The notes: generated by a model from the sequence alone, not told the origin. Numbered from the stretch's first letter, positions 42,451 through 50,787 are shown. The stretch is 64,000 nt of DNA from a virus (IMGVR_UViG_3300043570_000787:1-64000); one strand, 5' to 3'. Made by a program: numbers and translations.

Positions 42451-44856
42451 ATGAATCAGACAAAATTACGTTCAGAAAGATTAGTTATACATGCTATCCT
42501 TGCAAATCCTGCATGCATTCATGACGTAATGAGTAAGATAACGTCTGACATGATTGAATTGCCAGTCAACAGATTGTTATTTGAGAACATAACGGAATTG
42601 TACATCGTTCAGCAACCGATAAATTTAATTACATTAGCACAACACATTAGCCAATCTAAATCTATTTATCGTAATGATGCGATACAAGAGATGGCATCTA
42701 TTCATTCAGCATTCGATTACACGCAGACAAGCGAGGTAAACAGTGCGATGATATACCTGATTGGAGAAAGCATACGTCATGAGCACATAGACCTAGGCAA
42801 GAGCATATCGTCTATGGCAGAGTCAGAAGCATATGATCCTAAGAAGACCATTGATAAGATTCAAGCGCATATCGCAGACAATAGGTTCAAGTCTATCTCT
42901 AACAAGAAAGAATTTAGCAACGAGGATCTCCTCGATGAGTTAGGTAAGCGAATGGCTGATGCATCAAAGCATCAAGGTATTAGTGGTATCCAGACGGGTT
43001 ACAAACGATTCGACACGGTTACGTCAGGTATGCAACCTACCAACTTTATCATTGTTGCGGCACGACCTGCGATGGGGAAAGAATTAAAGAATAGCTCTAA
43101 GGTATATACGCCTGATGGATTTATTGAAATAGGTTCTGCTAAAGCTGGTGATAAGGTGCTAGGAAGCGATGGAAGACACTACAATATTACAGGTGTGTTT
43201 CCTCAAGGCAAGAAGGATGCTTATAGAGTATGGTTTGATGATGGGTCTTATGTTGATTCGGGATTAGAGCATCAATGGGAGGTAACCACTAGGAAAGTAC
43301 GTAAGTCAAAAGATAAAACACCTATAGTTGTAACGACTAAAGACATGCTTGATGATGTACTTTTGAGTGATGGAAGAAAGAATTACTCAATACGAATGTG
43401 TGAACCATTGCAATTCAACCATGTTAATGTTGAGATTAACCCATACCTTCTTGGATTCTTGATAGGAGATGGTCATTTATCTGATGGATCAATTGCATTC
43501 AGTAATACTGAGAAAGATGTTATCGAGAAAGTCGGTTCATTACTTCCAGGAGATGATACCTATTCATTTAGGTCAGGATGTACATACGGGATAAAAGGCG
43601 GTGCAACATTAAGTGCTATAAGAAAATATGGTTTACATGGGACTAGGTCTTACGAGAAGTTTATACCTAATGAATTCCTTTATAATTCTATTGAGAATAG
43701 AGTTGAGTTGTTGCGTGGATTAATAGATAGCGATGGGTATTGTGTTAATAGTAACTCTATTGAATACTCTACTACATCTGAGCAACTATGCAAGGATATA
43801 CTTGAACTTGTACGTGGTCTAGGTGGTAAGTCTAGTTACGTTAAAAAGCAGGGTGCTTACACTAAAGATGGTGAAAGATTTCAATGCAGAGAATATTATC
43901 GAATGTACATATCAATGAACTCAGATATTGTTCCAGCTTCGTCTTCAAAGCATCTAGCTAAGTATAACTCTAACAAGAAGTATCACGCTAAGTTTATATC
44001 TAGGATTGAGAAGCTTGGTTATCAGGAAGATATGACTTGTATTTCAGTTGATGCGCCTGATTGTCTTTATGTTACTGATGGGTATACACTTACTCACAAT
44101 ACTCAATACGCTTTGGGACTTATGTGTCATGCATCAGTGCGTAACAACTACAAAGGGCTATTCATTTCTTGCGAGATGGATGAGGTTCAGGTTATGAAAA
44201 GAGTTATTGCTGTTGACAGTGGCATCCCCGGATACCATTTGAAACGTGGTAACTTAGAGCGACATGAGATCATGCGATATGAGAAGTCAAGGCAACGCAT
44301 CATTAAATCGAATTTAAAGATCGTAGCGGGTGCTTTTACCATTTCTGATGTCTTATCATTGATTTACAAAATGAAGTACTCAGAGGGGCTAGATTACGTT
44401 GTTATCGACTATATTCAGAAGATTACTTCACCAGGTTCTCAGAATCGTACCAATGAGGTAGGTGATGTGTCTAGAAGATTAAAGGATATGGCTAACGAGT
44501 TAAAGATACCTGTCGTTGCATTGGCTCAGTTGTCTCGTGCAGTTGAGCACAGAACTGATAAGAAACCTATGCTATCTGATTTACGTGAGTCAGGTGACAT
44601 TGAGCAGGATGCCGACATTGTTATGTTCTTATATCGTGCAGGTTACTACATGGACTCAGATGAGAGAATGAATAATCCTGTTGCCGAAGATGGCTATGCT
44701 ATTATAGCTAAGCATCGTGATGGTGAGTTAGAGGATATACACTTGAAGTTTGATGGTAATGTACCTGCCTGGAAGAATCCTAACGACAGAGATGAGCCTG
44801 ATGAGGATTATATTCAGACAGCAATTAAACCTAGTAATGATTTTGATATATTTTAA
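42451..44856 (+). CDS. dnaB: Replicative DNA helicase DnaB with in-frame intein
   Basis: The 801-residue product is a 461-residue DnaB interrupted by a 340-residue intein. N-terminal domain 1-150, then the RecA-like motor: Walker A is split as ARPAMGK (204-210) and T551, so it forms only after splicing. Later motifs are YVVIDYIQ, VVALAQLSR and DLRESGDIEQDADIVMFLYR. It unwinds the fork as a hexamer and probably recruits a host primase, since no primase is seen here. The loader-like gene is immediately upstream. An unspliced protein could not bind ATP. Confidence 0.93.
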   Translation: MNQTKLRSERLVIHAILANPACIHDVMSKITSDMIELPVNRLLFENITELYIVQQPINLITLAQHISQSKSIYRNDAIQEMASIHSAFDYTQTSEVNSAMIYLIGESIRHEHIDLGKSISSMAESEAYDPKKTIDKIQAHIADNRFKSISNKKEFSNEDLLDELGKRMADASKHQGISGIQTGYKRFDTVTSGMQPTNFIIVAARPAMGKELKNSSKVYTPDGFIEIGSAKAGDKVLGSDGRHYNITGVFPQGKKDAYRVWFDDGSYVDSGLEHQWEVTTRKVRKSKDKTPIVVTTKDMLDDVLLSDGRKNYSIRMCEPLQFNHVNVEINPYLLGFLIGDGHLSDGSIAFSNTEKDVIEKVGSLLPGDDTYSFRSGCTYGIKGGATLSAIRKYGLHGTRSYEKFIPNEFLYNSIENRVELLRGLIDSDGYCVNSNSIEYSTTSEQLCKDILELVRGLGGKSSYVKKQGAYTKDGERFQCREYYRMYISMNSDIVPASSSKHLAKYNSNKKYHAKFISRIEKLGYQEDMTCISVDAPDCLYVTDGYTLTHNTQYALGLMCHASVRNNYKGLFISCEMDEVQVMKRVIAVDSGIPGYHLKRGNLERHEIMRYEKSRQRIIKSNLKIVAGAFTISDVLSLIYKMKYSEGLDYVVIDYIQKITSPGSQNRTNEVGDVSRRLKDMANELKIPVVALAQLSRAVEHRTDKKPMLSDLRESGDIEQDADIVMFLYRAGYYMDSDERMNNPVAEDGYAIIAKHRDGELEDIHLKFDGNVPAWKNPNDRDEPDEDYIQTAIKPSNDFDIF
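43081..44100 (+). mobile_element. Class 3-type intein with LAGLIDADG homing endonuclease in DnaB
   Basis: The 340-residue element lies between Lys and Thr of Walker A. Its first residue is Glu, not the usual Cys or Ser. Instead it shows the class 3 signature: Trp66 two residues after the block B His64, Cys320 in block F, and Thr338 before the terminal His339-Asn340. The +1 extein residue is Thr. Two LAGLIDADG motifs (LLGFLIGDG, 123-131, Asp130; LRGLIDSDG, 211-219, Asp218) are intact, so the homing nuclease may be active. Removal restores a normal DnaB length. Confidence 0.88.
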
Positions 44857-44858
44857 TT

Positions 44859-45068
44859 ATGACACCAACACAATGGTTATTTGAAAAGCTATGGGATACA
44901 CCCAAGGATAAGTTCACATGGTATGCATTACTGAAGGAAGCTGAGGAAAAGTTTCAGGATCAAATTGAAGATGCCTATGAGACAAGTCATATATCAATGA
45001 TGACAAGTAAACAATACTATGATGAAACATTTGGGGCAGATAATCGGAATAAAACCGATTTAGTATAA
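44859..45068 (+). CDS. QYYDETF-type mini-protein
   Basis: A 69-residue helical protein related to that at 40609 (QIEDAY, SKQYYDETF). Starts 2 bp after dnaB. Function unknown. A hairpin (ATACCA-CAAAA-TGGTAT, 45080-45096) follows it before the next gene. Confidence 0.6.
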   Translation: MTPTQWLFEKLWDTPKDKFTWYALLKEAEEKFQDQIEDAYETSHISMMTSKQYYDETFGADNRNKTDLV

Positions 45069-45121
45069 CTTAGCGAACAATACCACAAAATGGTATAAAA
45101 CGCTCTATAAAACTAAATGAT

Positions 45122-45319
45122 ATGGGTATAACAATGTGTAACGGTGAAGGATGTGAAGTAAAAGAAACATGCCTTCGACATAAAGGAAAATGGGATGAGT
45201 ATTGGCAATCAATATTTGTTGATGAACCTTTTGTAATGCATGATGATAAGCAAGTTTGTAATTATTTTATAAAATTTAAACCAACGAAAGATGAACGAGA
45301 TACAGATATTCATCAATAG
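45122..45319 (+). CDS. Small four-Cys protein
   Basis: A 65-residue protein with Cys at MC-x-x-x-GC, ETC and VCNYF, a spacing that could hold one zinc ion. The MCNGxGC-x5-CxRH start is familiar from small phage proteins. Overlaps the next gene by 29 bp. Function unknown. Confidence 0.55.
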   Translation: MGITMCNGEGCEVKETCLRHKGKWDEYWQSIFVDEPFVMHDDKQVCNYFIKFKPTKDERDTDIHQ

Positions 45320-45527
45320 GATGAAAAGGATAGGTATAGATCTTGAACTATCAGGTAATGTACCATGGATATACCTTGAGAAGGTAAATGGAAATAGAAT
45401 TCAGCGTGAGGACTATAGTTCTAATCATGGATATACAATTGCTTGGCATCCTGTTAGGCTAGGAGAAGAACCTCATCTTGACGAGGATATTAAAAGAACA
45501 TTTAATATAATAAGAAAGTACAGATGA
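45291..45527 (+). CDS. Conserved phage mini-protein (PWIYLEKVNG type)
   Basis: A 78-residue protein: FINRMKRIGIDLELSGNVPWIYLEKVNG, then SNHGYTIAW and FNIIRKYR. I associate this arrangement with a common uncharacterised family in Flavobacterium phages. It overlaps both neighbours, so translation is coupled. Confidence 0.6.
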   Translation: MNEIQIFINRMKRIGIDLELSGNVPWIYLEKVNGNRIQREDYSSNHGYTIAWHPVRLGEEPHLDEDIKRTFNIIRKYR

Positions 45528-45829
45528 AACTAACAAGAGAAAAAAAGAAAGAAAAAGCCCTTGAAGATTTAATCAACCAAATGTTTATCATAGCAGGACA
45601 TGATGTTACATTTGAAGACATTAAAACACGCCAAGATAATTGGTTTCAGCAGTATACAATGACCATAAAACAAAATGAGGAATGGCAAGCATGGGGTAAA
45701 AAATACCTTCAAACCAATTTACGTACCCCAGCCAAACTAGCAGAAAAACAAATGCAATGGTTTAGTTTACAATATGGATTATCATTTTCAGATTTTCCTA
45801 GTTTTGAATCAAATAATACAGAAGATTAA
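45524..45829 (+). CDS. Unknown small protein
   Basis: A 101-residue helical protein with several Trp residues (QDNWFQQYTM, EEWQAWGKKYLQ, KQMQWFSLQYGLSF) and Lys-rich start. Overlaps the previous gene by 4 bp. No family recognised. Confidence 0.5.
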   Translation: MKLTREKKKEKALEDLINQMFIIAGHDVTFEDIKTRQDNWFQQYTMTIKQNEEWQAWGKKYLQTNLRTPAKLAEKQMQWFSLQYGLSFSDFPSFESNNTED

Positions 45830-45835
45830 GCAGAT

Positions 45836-46147
45836 ATGTTTGATATATTTGAGGAGAAGCCTAAACCTAAGATATACTGCTGTGATGTAGTTATTGAGGT
45901 TAAAGTCCTAGCTAGAGGTAAGCAGAAGAAGTATGATTCCATGACGGTAAAGCTTTACAACATATCCCTAGTGATGAATGATGGAGATATAGCTACTCAG
46001 AAACAAAAAGATAATTTGTTCAGAAAGATATTCGATAAACACATACACAGAGGTGAATTTCATAACGCGATATTCGATATTAAAGAAATCAAAGTACTGG
46101 GATTAATGGGTAATTTATCATATGATTTTAATTATCTTCTACATTAG
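45836..46147 (+). CDS. Unknown small basic protein
   Basis: A 103-residue beta-rich protein with CCDVVIEVKVLARG and MTVKLYNISLVM strands and a basic middle. No family recognised. A promoter box for the next gene follows it. Confidence 0.5.
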   Translation: MFDIFEEKPKPKIYCCDVVIEVKVLARGKQKKYDSMTVKLYNISLVMNDGDIATQKQKDNLFRKIFDKHIHRGEFHNAIFDIKEIKVLGLMGNLSYDFNYLLH

Positions 46148-46163
46148 TGTTAACAATTTTATT

Positions 46164-46171
46164 TATATTTG
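46164..46171 (+). promoter_or_regulatory. -7 box before the pyrophosphohydrolase gene
   Basis: TATATTTG, 16 bp before the ATG at 46188. No good -33 box 19 nt upstream. Probably serves the pyrophosphohydrolase, nuclease and SSB genes. Confidence 0.5.
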
Positions 46172-46187
46172 CTAAAAAAATATTAGT

Positions 46188-46808
46188 ATGCAGAAGCAAA
46201 TCCTACAAGTAGTGAAATTCCAGGAAGCATTTGGAATTCAAGGTCCGGAGCAACCTAAGATGCTTAAGAAAACAAGAGCAAGACTTCGTCAGATTCTATT
46301 AGAAGAAGAGGTAAAAGAACTTAGCGAAGCACAAAACTTACTTGATGTTGCTGACGCAATTTGCGATATCATGTTCATCACGTTAGGAACTGCCCATGAG
46401 TATGGTTTAACTGATCGCTTAGAGATGTTATTCGATGAGGTGACTAGATCTAACATGAGTAAGATTGATAGAGTTACAGGGAAGGCTATCTTTAGAGAAG
46501 ATGGTAAGATTCTTAAGCCTGAAACATTCTCAGAGCCGAAGCTTCGACCAATCATTGAGCGTAACTTTAAGCTATACAAAGACAGCGAAGTAATGCAACA
46601 GATTGCTGCGGTACAAAAGAAGCTTACAGAGGACATAATTAAGAATAAGATCAAGTCTAAGTTAAATCTAGTTGACCGTGCTTTGTTTTGGTTATCAGAT
46701 AAGATTGAAACGTACTTAAAGAGACAAGTTCAAGTTACTTTTCCTCAGACTATTGATGGGGAGATTATTGTAAAGGTATACGATGAACAACATACCATCA
46801 ACTCGTAA
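46188..46808 (+). CDS. MazG/HisE-like nucleoside triphosphate pyrophosphohydrolase
   Basis: A 206-residue protein. The all-alpha NTP pyrophosphohydrolase motif is present: LLEEEVKELSEA (38-49), then LLDVADAICDIMFITLGTAHEYGL (51-74), giving the E-E-x-x-E and D-x-x-x-D metal ligands. EVTRSNMSKIDRVTGKAIFREDGKILKPETF continues the family pattern. It converts (d)NTPs to monophosphates and pyrophosphate, probably removing an unwanted nucleotide. The C-terminal ~70 residues are an extra helical and beta region not usual for the family. Confidence 0.75.
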   Translation: MQKQILQVVKFQEAFGIQGPEQPKMLKKTRARLRQILLEEEVKELSEAQNLLDVADAICDIMFITLGTAHEYGLTDRLEMLFDEVTRSNMSKIDRVTGKAIFREDGKILKPETFSEPKLRPIIERNFKLYKDSEVMQQIAAVQKKLTEDIIKNKIKSKLNLVDRALFWLSDKIETYLKRQVQVTFPQTIDGEIIVKVYDEQHTINS

Positions 46809-47178
46809 GTACGGGAACAAAAAAATAGAGGCATATGGGATCAAGTTTGACTCCAAACTAGAATTCTATTGCTACAATGTATTTAAAGATTTGGGATTTG
46901 ATTTTGACTTCCAGAGAACTGTGCTTTTGCAGGAAGGCTTTAGATATGTAGGTAAGGCGATACGACCTATAACAATGATAGTTGATTTTGTCCTGAGAAT
47001 AAATGGAACATCATACTACGTTGATACAAAGGGGTTCGCTACCGAAACATCTAAGCTTAAATACAAAATGCTCAAGTATCAATTGAAGGATGACTCAAGT
47101 ACAGATGTTATTTGGTTGCATTCCCAAAAAGAAATCAAAGAATTTGTAAATAAAGTTAATAAGTTAGAAAATGAGTAG
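46783..47178 (+). CDS. DUF1064-type nuclease
   Basis: A 131-residue protein: YGNKKIEAYGIKFDSKLEFYCYNVF, FDFDFQRTVLLQEGFRY, ITMIVDFVLRINGTSYYVDTKGF. The K-x-x-x-G-x-x-FDSKLE and D-F-x8-Y-Y-V-D-x-K-G arrangement fits DUF1064, a PD-(D/E)XK-type nuclease family of phages; Glu29, Asp71 and the Asp-x-Lys are candidate catalytic residues. It may resolve recombination or replication junctions. It overlaps SSB by 8 bp. Confidence 0.75.
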   Translation: MNNIPSTRKYGNKKIEAYGIKFDSKLEFYCYNVFKDLGFDFDFQRTVLLQEGFRYVGKAIRPITMIVDFVLRINGTSYYVDTKGFATETSKLKYKMLKYQLKDDSSTDVIWLHSQKEIKEFVNKVNKLENE

Positions 47179-47584
47179 TGTAAACAAAGTGACATTATTA
47201 GGAAATGTCGGAAACATCGAGGTTAAGAGCTTCGATAACGGAAAAAAATTAGTTCAATTATCTTTAGCTACGTCTGATGGCTACAAGAAGAATGATGAGT
47301 GGGTAGAGAAAACAGAATGGCACAGATGTATTTTTGCTATTCCTGCGTTAGCTGATCGTGCCGCATCAATTCAGAAAGGTGATAAGATCTATGTTGAGGG
47401 AAGCATTAGTACAAATGCATGGACAACTAAGGATGGTGAGAAGAAAGAGATTAAAGAAATCTCATGTACGATGTTCAAGACATTCTCTAGAGCAAAATCT
47501 GCTGAACAAGAATTCAACCAACCTAAAACAACAGTAACTAAGCCTGCGTCAAGCTTCGATGATTTCGGAGATAGTCCCTTTTAA
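47171..47584 (+). CDS. ssb: Single-stranded DNA-binding protein
   Basis: A 137-residue SSB. The OB fold starts MSSVNKVTLLGNVGN, contains EWHRCIFAIPALADRAA and KGDKIYVEGSI, and the linker ends in the classical acidic tip DDFGDSPF that recruits partners. It coats single strands during replication and annealing. Last of the three-gene group with the pyrophosphohydrolase and the nuclease. Confidence 0.95.
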   Translation: MSSVNKVTLLGNVGNIEVKSFDNGKKLVQLSLATSDGYKKNDEWVEKTEWHRCIFAIPALADRAASIQKGDKIYVEGSISTNAWTTKDGEKKEIKEISCTMFKTFSRAKSAEQEFNQPKTTVTKPASSFDDFGDSPF

Positions 47585-47756
47585 TATTTAAGAAACGGAA
47601 CCACCTAATAGTATTGGGTGAGTACCTTGCGGACGAGGCGCACGTTGTCGCAAGTAGCTGTGTAAGGTATAAAGCCACGCGCTTACACAATACCACCAAG
47701 CTAAAGTCGGGTGGTTTATTACCAAGTAGTAACTTACCAAGTAGTAAGGAGTAATT
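47585..47756 (+). promoter_or_regulatory. GC-rich structured leader with tandem 14-bp repeat
   Basis: Three stems follow each other: CTTGCG/CGCAAG (47626/47649), TGTGTAAG/CTTACACA (47659/47682) and ACCACC/GGTGGT (47692/47710). Next, TTACCAAGTAGTAA occurs twice (47719-47732, 47734-47747), ending 9 bp before the helix-turn-helix gene. The stretch is clearly more GC-rich than its surroundings. It may be a folded leader RNA plus a binding site for the downstream regulator. No tRNA features. Confidence 0.55.
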
Positions 47757-47990
47757 ATGGAAAAATACGAATTAGATTTAACAGCTGGAGATGTAGGAGA
47801 AATCATTGAGATTATCCGTGTTCAGCATTTAAGATTACACGCAGAACCATTCGCTAGTAAGATAGGAATGAAAGAAAAAGTTCTGTTATCTATTGAAGAA
47901 GGGAGAGGGCCACATGGTTTACTTGCCCTCAAGAAAATGAATGAAGCCTTCCACAATGTGAAGGTAAAAATACTTGTAGAGGTATATTAA
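47757..47990 (+). CDS. XRE-type helix-turn-helix protein
   Basis: A 77-residue protein. EPFASKIGMKEKVLLSIEEGRGPHGLLALKKMNEAF fits the recognition part of an XRE domain (F-A-x-x-I-G, I-E-x-G, then the last helix). The tandem 14-bp repeat just upstream is a plausible operator for it. Its stop overlaps that of the convergent gene by 4 bp, marking the end of the rightward block. Confidence 0.6.
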   Translation: MEKYELDLTAGDVGEIIEIIRVQHLRLHAEPFASKIGMKEKVLLSIEEGRGPHGLLALKKMNEAFHNVKVKILVEVY

Positions 47991-48124
47991 CGACCTTGAC
48001 CTACGTTTCGCTTTTTGTACAGCTTAGAACCTTTGATCTTACTTGATCCTTTCTTAGCATGAGTTCCTGGACGCTTCTTTTTAGGAGTTTCCAACTTCAG
48101 TGTTGTACCTGCTTGCTTTGCCAT
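47987..48124 (-). CDS. Lys-rich mini-protein
   Basis: A 45-residue basic protein (LETPKKKRPGTHAKKGSSKI). Start overlaps the preceding stop as TAATG. Last gene of the leftward lysis block. A recurrent basic phage mini-protein type; function unknown. Confidence 0.55.
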   Translation of the reverse strand: MAKQAGTTLKLETPKKKRPGTHAKKGSSKIKGSKLYKKRNVGQGR

Positions 48125-48405
48125 TATTTAAAGAATTTACGTTTCTTGTCTCCTCTATTCTTAGATTGAGATTGACTAATAGTTTTTGTCTTAGATACGT
48201 GAGCTACATCCTTCCCATCATGATTGCCATGAGTTCCGTTTGCACGATTGATTGCCTGTAGTACAGTACGATACTTCTTACGAGCAGGAGTATCTTGGTA
48301 GTTAGTATCATAAGCTACCTTTTTCTTACGGGCCTCCGGATGAGTCTGATAATACTTAGCACTCTTAGAGTTACCTGTTTTAGTACCTGCTAGTTTATTT
48401 CTCAT
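48124..48405 (-). CDS. Conserved basic phage protein
   Basis: A 93-residue, very basic protein: KYYQTHPEARKKKVAYDTNYQ, RKKYRTVLQAINR, DGKDVAHVS, SQSKNRGDKK. I associate the PEARxKK, R-x-x-L-x-x-x-NR and D-G-K-D-x-S/A-H order with a family near virion and lysis genes of Bacteroidota phages. Coupled on both sides by TAATG. Function unknown. Confidence 0.6.
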   Translation of the reverse strand: MRNKLAGTKTGNSKSAKYYQTHPEARKKKVAYDTNYQDTPARKKYRTVLQAINRANGTHGNHDGKDVAHVSKTKTISQSQSKNRGDKKRKFFK

Positions 48406-48980
48406 TAGAATTCATTTATTAAACAGTAACTTACTAATTTCTCAGTCTTTAATAGTCTGATCATAGTCTTGTACTTGTTTGGATTATTTACTACTTGGCA
48501 TCCAGCAGACCACCAGCCGATGTCATTACCTACTGCACCATCAAGATTATAAGTGTTAGGATGAAAGTTTATACCATAGTATCCTTCTTGTAGCTTTCCT
48601 TGCTCTTCAGACTTAACGTCCTTGTCAGTATCACGATATACTTTTATCTTACTGCCTAGCTGAAGTAATCCTTCTACCTTACCGTTGTGCTTTCCGTACT
48701 TCCAAAGATTGTAGTACCACTCATCAGATTTAACGACAGCAGCACCATCATTATTTACTTTCTCGAATTGCTTTAATGTAGGTGTGCCAGGATTAGTGGT
48801 AGCTGTAGTTACCTCGATAAACTCTTCACCTTTGAATAGGTATATCTTATCGTCAAACTTATTTGGGGTGTCTTCGTTAGATCTAACACCCAATAGCCAA
48901 TAGCCTTCAGGTATTTTTTTGTAAGAGTCGAGTTGTTTAACTCTATCTAAAAGTTCTTTATCTTTAAATGTGCGAACCAT
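48405..48980 (-). CDS. Endolysin-like peptidoglycan enzyme
   Basis: A 191-residue protein. The C-terminal region has GYYGINFHPNTYN (about 137-149) and GWWSAGCQVVNNPNKY (about 155-170). His...S-x-G-C is the catalytic arrangement of L,D-transpeptidase-type (YkuD) enzymes, and phages use such domains against peptidoglycan. The N-terminal half is a substrate or linker region (PEGYWLLGVRSNED). No signal peptide, so it should need the holin encoded next to it. Could be a different Cys hydrolase. Confidence 0.65.
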   Translation of the reverse strand: MVRTFKDKELLDRVKQLDSYKKIPEGYWLLGVRSNEDTPNKFDDKIYLFKGEEFIEVTTATTNPGTPTLKQFEKVNNDGAAVVKSDEWYYNLWKYGKHNGKVEGLLQLGSKIKVYRDTDKDVKSEEQGKLQEGYYGINFHPNTYNLDGAVGNDIGWWSAGCQVVNNPNKYKTMIRLLKTEKLVSYCLINEF

Positions 48981-48981
48981 A

Positions 48982-49407
48982 TTATTTCCATTTGTCTAAT
49001 TCGTCTTTTGATCTAGAGACAAATTTCTTCATTGATGATAAGATATTCTTACCGGTAACAGACTCGTATGATTCATTCATGCTCTTAACTTCTACAACTA
49101 CGCAGAAGAATGCTACAAATTTTGTCATTATAAGGTCTATAGAGATGAAATTAGCCACGATATCTCCTGCGATGTACTTCTCAATCAACCAAGTGAAAAA
49201 GATTCCTCCTGAGTAAAGAACGGATTTTGACATTGTGTCAGCTAATCTTCTTGATCTGAATGATACCCATCCATTTTTCTTTACCGATCTCCACACTCCA
49301 AAGCATGTATCAATAAAAATTGCTAGTAAGGAAACGTAAATCATCGGCAACACAGGTGAAATCACCACAACAGCACTAGCAAACATCATCATCATATAGT
49401 TTTTCAT
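48982..49407 (-). CDS. Holin
   Basis: A 141-residue protein with membrane segments at about 5-32, 62-82 and 88-108, a D-x-x-x-G-V motif (DTCFGVWRSVKKNG) after the first, and a charged C-terminal tail. This outline is that of the phage holin 4 family. It permeabilises the inner membrane at lysis time. It lies between the spanin and the endolysin (1 bp before the latter). Confidence 0.7.
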   Translation of the reverse strand: MKNYMMMMFASAVVVISPVLPMIYVSLLAIFIDTCFGVWRSVKKNGWVSFRSRRLADTMSKSVLYSGGIFFTWLIEKYIAGDIVANFISIDLIMTKFVAFFCVVVEVKSMNESYESVTGKNILSSMKKFVSRSKDELDKWK

Positions 49408-49832
49408 AATAACTTCCTGTATATATTATATAATAAGTATACAATAACAAAGATAATTAAAAATGCTAACAGGTTACTTAAGAGCTTCTTCCACCATGGG
49501 TACTTCTCATAGTACTTGACAGGTATCTTTCTCTCAACGATTTTAGTAATGTAAACAGGATCACATTTGCCCTGAATATATACCTTCTTTTCTTTTGGTA
49601 CATACCAAGCCTTTACAGTGACTCTATCTTTAGTTATTGTGATTGTATCAGTGAGTTCTTTTAACGTCACTACGGTGTCCGTATGGACTTCAGGGACGTA
49701 CAATGTAATGGTATCATGCACAATTAATGTGTCCTGAGTTAACAAATAAGGATACTTCTCAACTAAACGAGTGAATCTTTTTAGTGGGCTACAAGAAGCC
49801 AATAAGATTAGGAATGGTAATAGATATTTCAT
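49404..49832 (-). CDS. Unimolecular spanin-like lipoprotein
   Basis: A 142-residue protein with an N-terminal lipoprotein signal (LLASC, acylated Cys14), a periplasmic part of ~90 residues that is Thr/Val-rich and beta-like, and a C-terminal membrane helix (about 116-137) with a basic end. A lipid anchor for the outer membrane plus a helix for the inner membrane in one chain is the u-spanin design known from phage T1. Next to holin and endolysin, it should fuse the two membranes in the last lysis step. Confidence 0.7.
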   Translation of the reverse strand: MKYLLPFLILLASCSPLKRFTRLVEKYPYLLTQDTLIVHDTITLYVPEVHTDTVVTLKELTDTITITKDRVTVKAWYVPKEKKVYIQGKCDPVYITKIVERKIPVKYYEKYPWWKKLLSNLLAFLIIFVIVYLLYNIYRKLL

Positions 49833-50635
49833 TAGTATGTTTTTGTTAATGTGAATAACTCTGAATAGATAATATCTCCTATGTTAGCAGTACCCCATTG
49901 AGCAGTAATTACAAGTGTGTTATCTATTGTTGTGTCGAATCCTGTAGATGTCTCAGTGCTAAAGTTAGCACCTTCAAATGCATTTGATGCATTCTTATTA
50001 TATATAAATGATCCTCCTGTTGCTATAGAAGCTACACCTGATGTCCCAATCGTTCTGATTGTAAAATTAACATCTAACTTCCAATGCTTACTTGTTGTTG
50101 CTGGCATTGTAATTATACCTGTATCAGCTAATGCAATACCATCTGATTTCAGTCTAATGTGAAGTGTATGATTATTAATAGATGATATATGACCTGTAAG
50201 TACAGCTAAGAAGCTATCTCCAACTTTAAATCCATTAGCAGGTACAGTTAATGTTCCTACTCCACCATCTAGTAAAGATGTCTCAACGGTGGTATTCGTT
50301 ATGCGTGCACTTGAACTTGTCTGAGTATATAAACCTTTTGGAGCTGATGAGTAATCAGGAACATTCAATACATTGTTTACAAACGTAGAAGGACCACTTG
50401 ATCCTGTTGTAGTTAATGTGATTTTATCTTGTTTGCTATCTTGTAGATCCGTTATATCGGAGTGTACGGATAACAAATCATTTTCAATTGCTTTGATTTC
50501 AGATGACTGGGCATTAGACAAATTAGCTAACGCCCTTATGTCATCGATGTTTTTGTTAGCCATAAGTCCATTGAGTGTATTCTTTTTCTGAACGCTCCCT
50601 GTTTCGACTAATCGTTTGGACTTAGGCTTGTACAT
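49832..50635 (-). CDS. Tail fibre/receptor-binding protein
   Basis: A 267-residue protein. Basic start, coiled coil at about 40-70 (AQSSEIKAIENDLLSVHSDITDLQDSKQ), a short shaft (DKITLTTTG, VLNVPDYSS), and a C-terminal ~160-residue beta-rich domain resembling a TNF-like jelly roll. Typical trimeric receptor-binding architecture. Just before the lysis cassette. Overlaps the spanin start by one base. Confidence 0.65.
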   Translation of the reverse strand: MYKPKSKRLVETGSVQKKNTLNGLMANKNIDDIRALANLSNAQSSEIKAIENDLLSVHSDITDLQDSKQDKITLTTTGSSGPSTFVNNVLNVPDYSSAPKGLYTQTSSSARITNTTVETSLLDGGVGTLTVPANGFKVGDSFLAVLTGHISSINNHTLHIRLKSDGIALADTGIITMPATTSKHWKLDVNFTIRTIGTSGVASIATGGSFIYNKNASNAFEGANFSTETSTGFDTTIDNTLVITAQWGTANIGDIIYSELFTLTKTY

Positions 50636-50766
50636 TACTCCTCCTCTTTCTTCGACTCTTGTGCCGCAGCATTAAGAATGTTGAGGATACTGATACCATA
50701 CTTTGTTGGCATCTCGCTGATAATTGCTTCAAGTTGTTTAACTTGCTCTTCGTTTAAAGTGATCAT
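50635..50766 (-). CDS. Acidic mini-protein
   Basis: A 43-residue helical protein (LNEEQVKQLEAIISEMP...ESKKEEE). Its stop overlaps the next ATG as TAATG. A fibre-assembly chaperone is possible from size and position; no family recognised. Confidence 0.5.
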   Translation of the reverse strand: MITLNEEQVKQLEAIISEMPTKYGISILNILNAAAQESKKEEE

Positions 50767-50787
50767 AGTATAAAATTTTCGACTAAT

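Noticed and set aside
47585-47720. tRNA in the GC-rich stretch after ssb
   Set aside because: Stems are present but have the wrong order and no T-loop or acceptor end.
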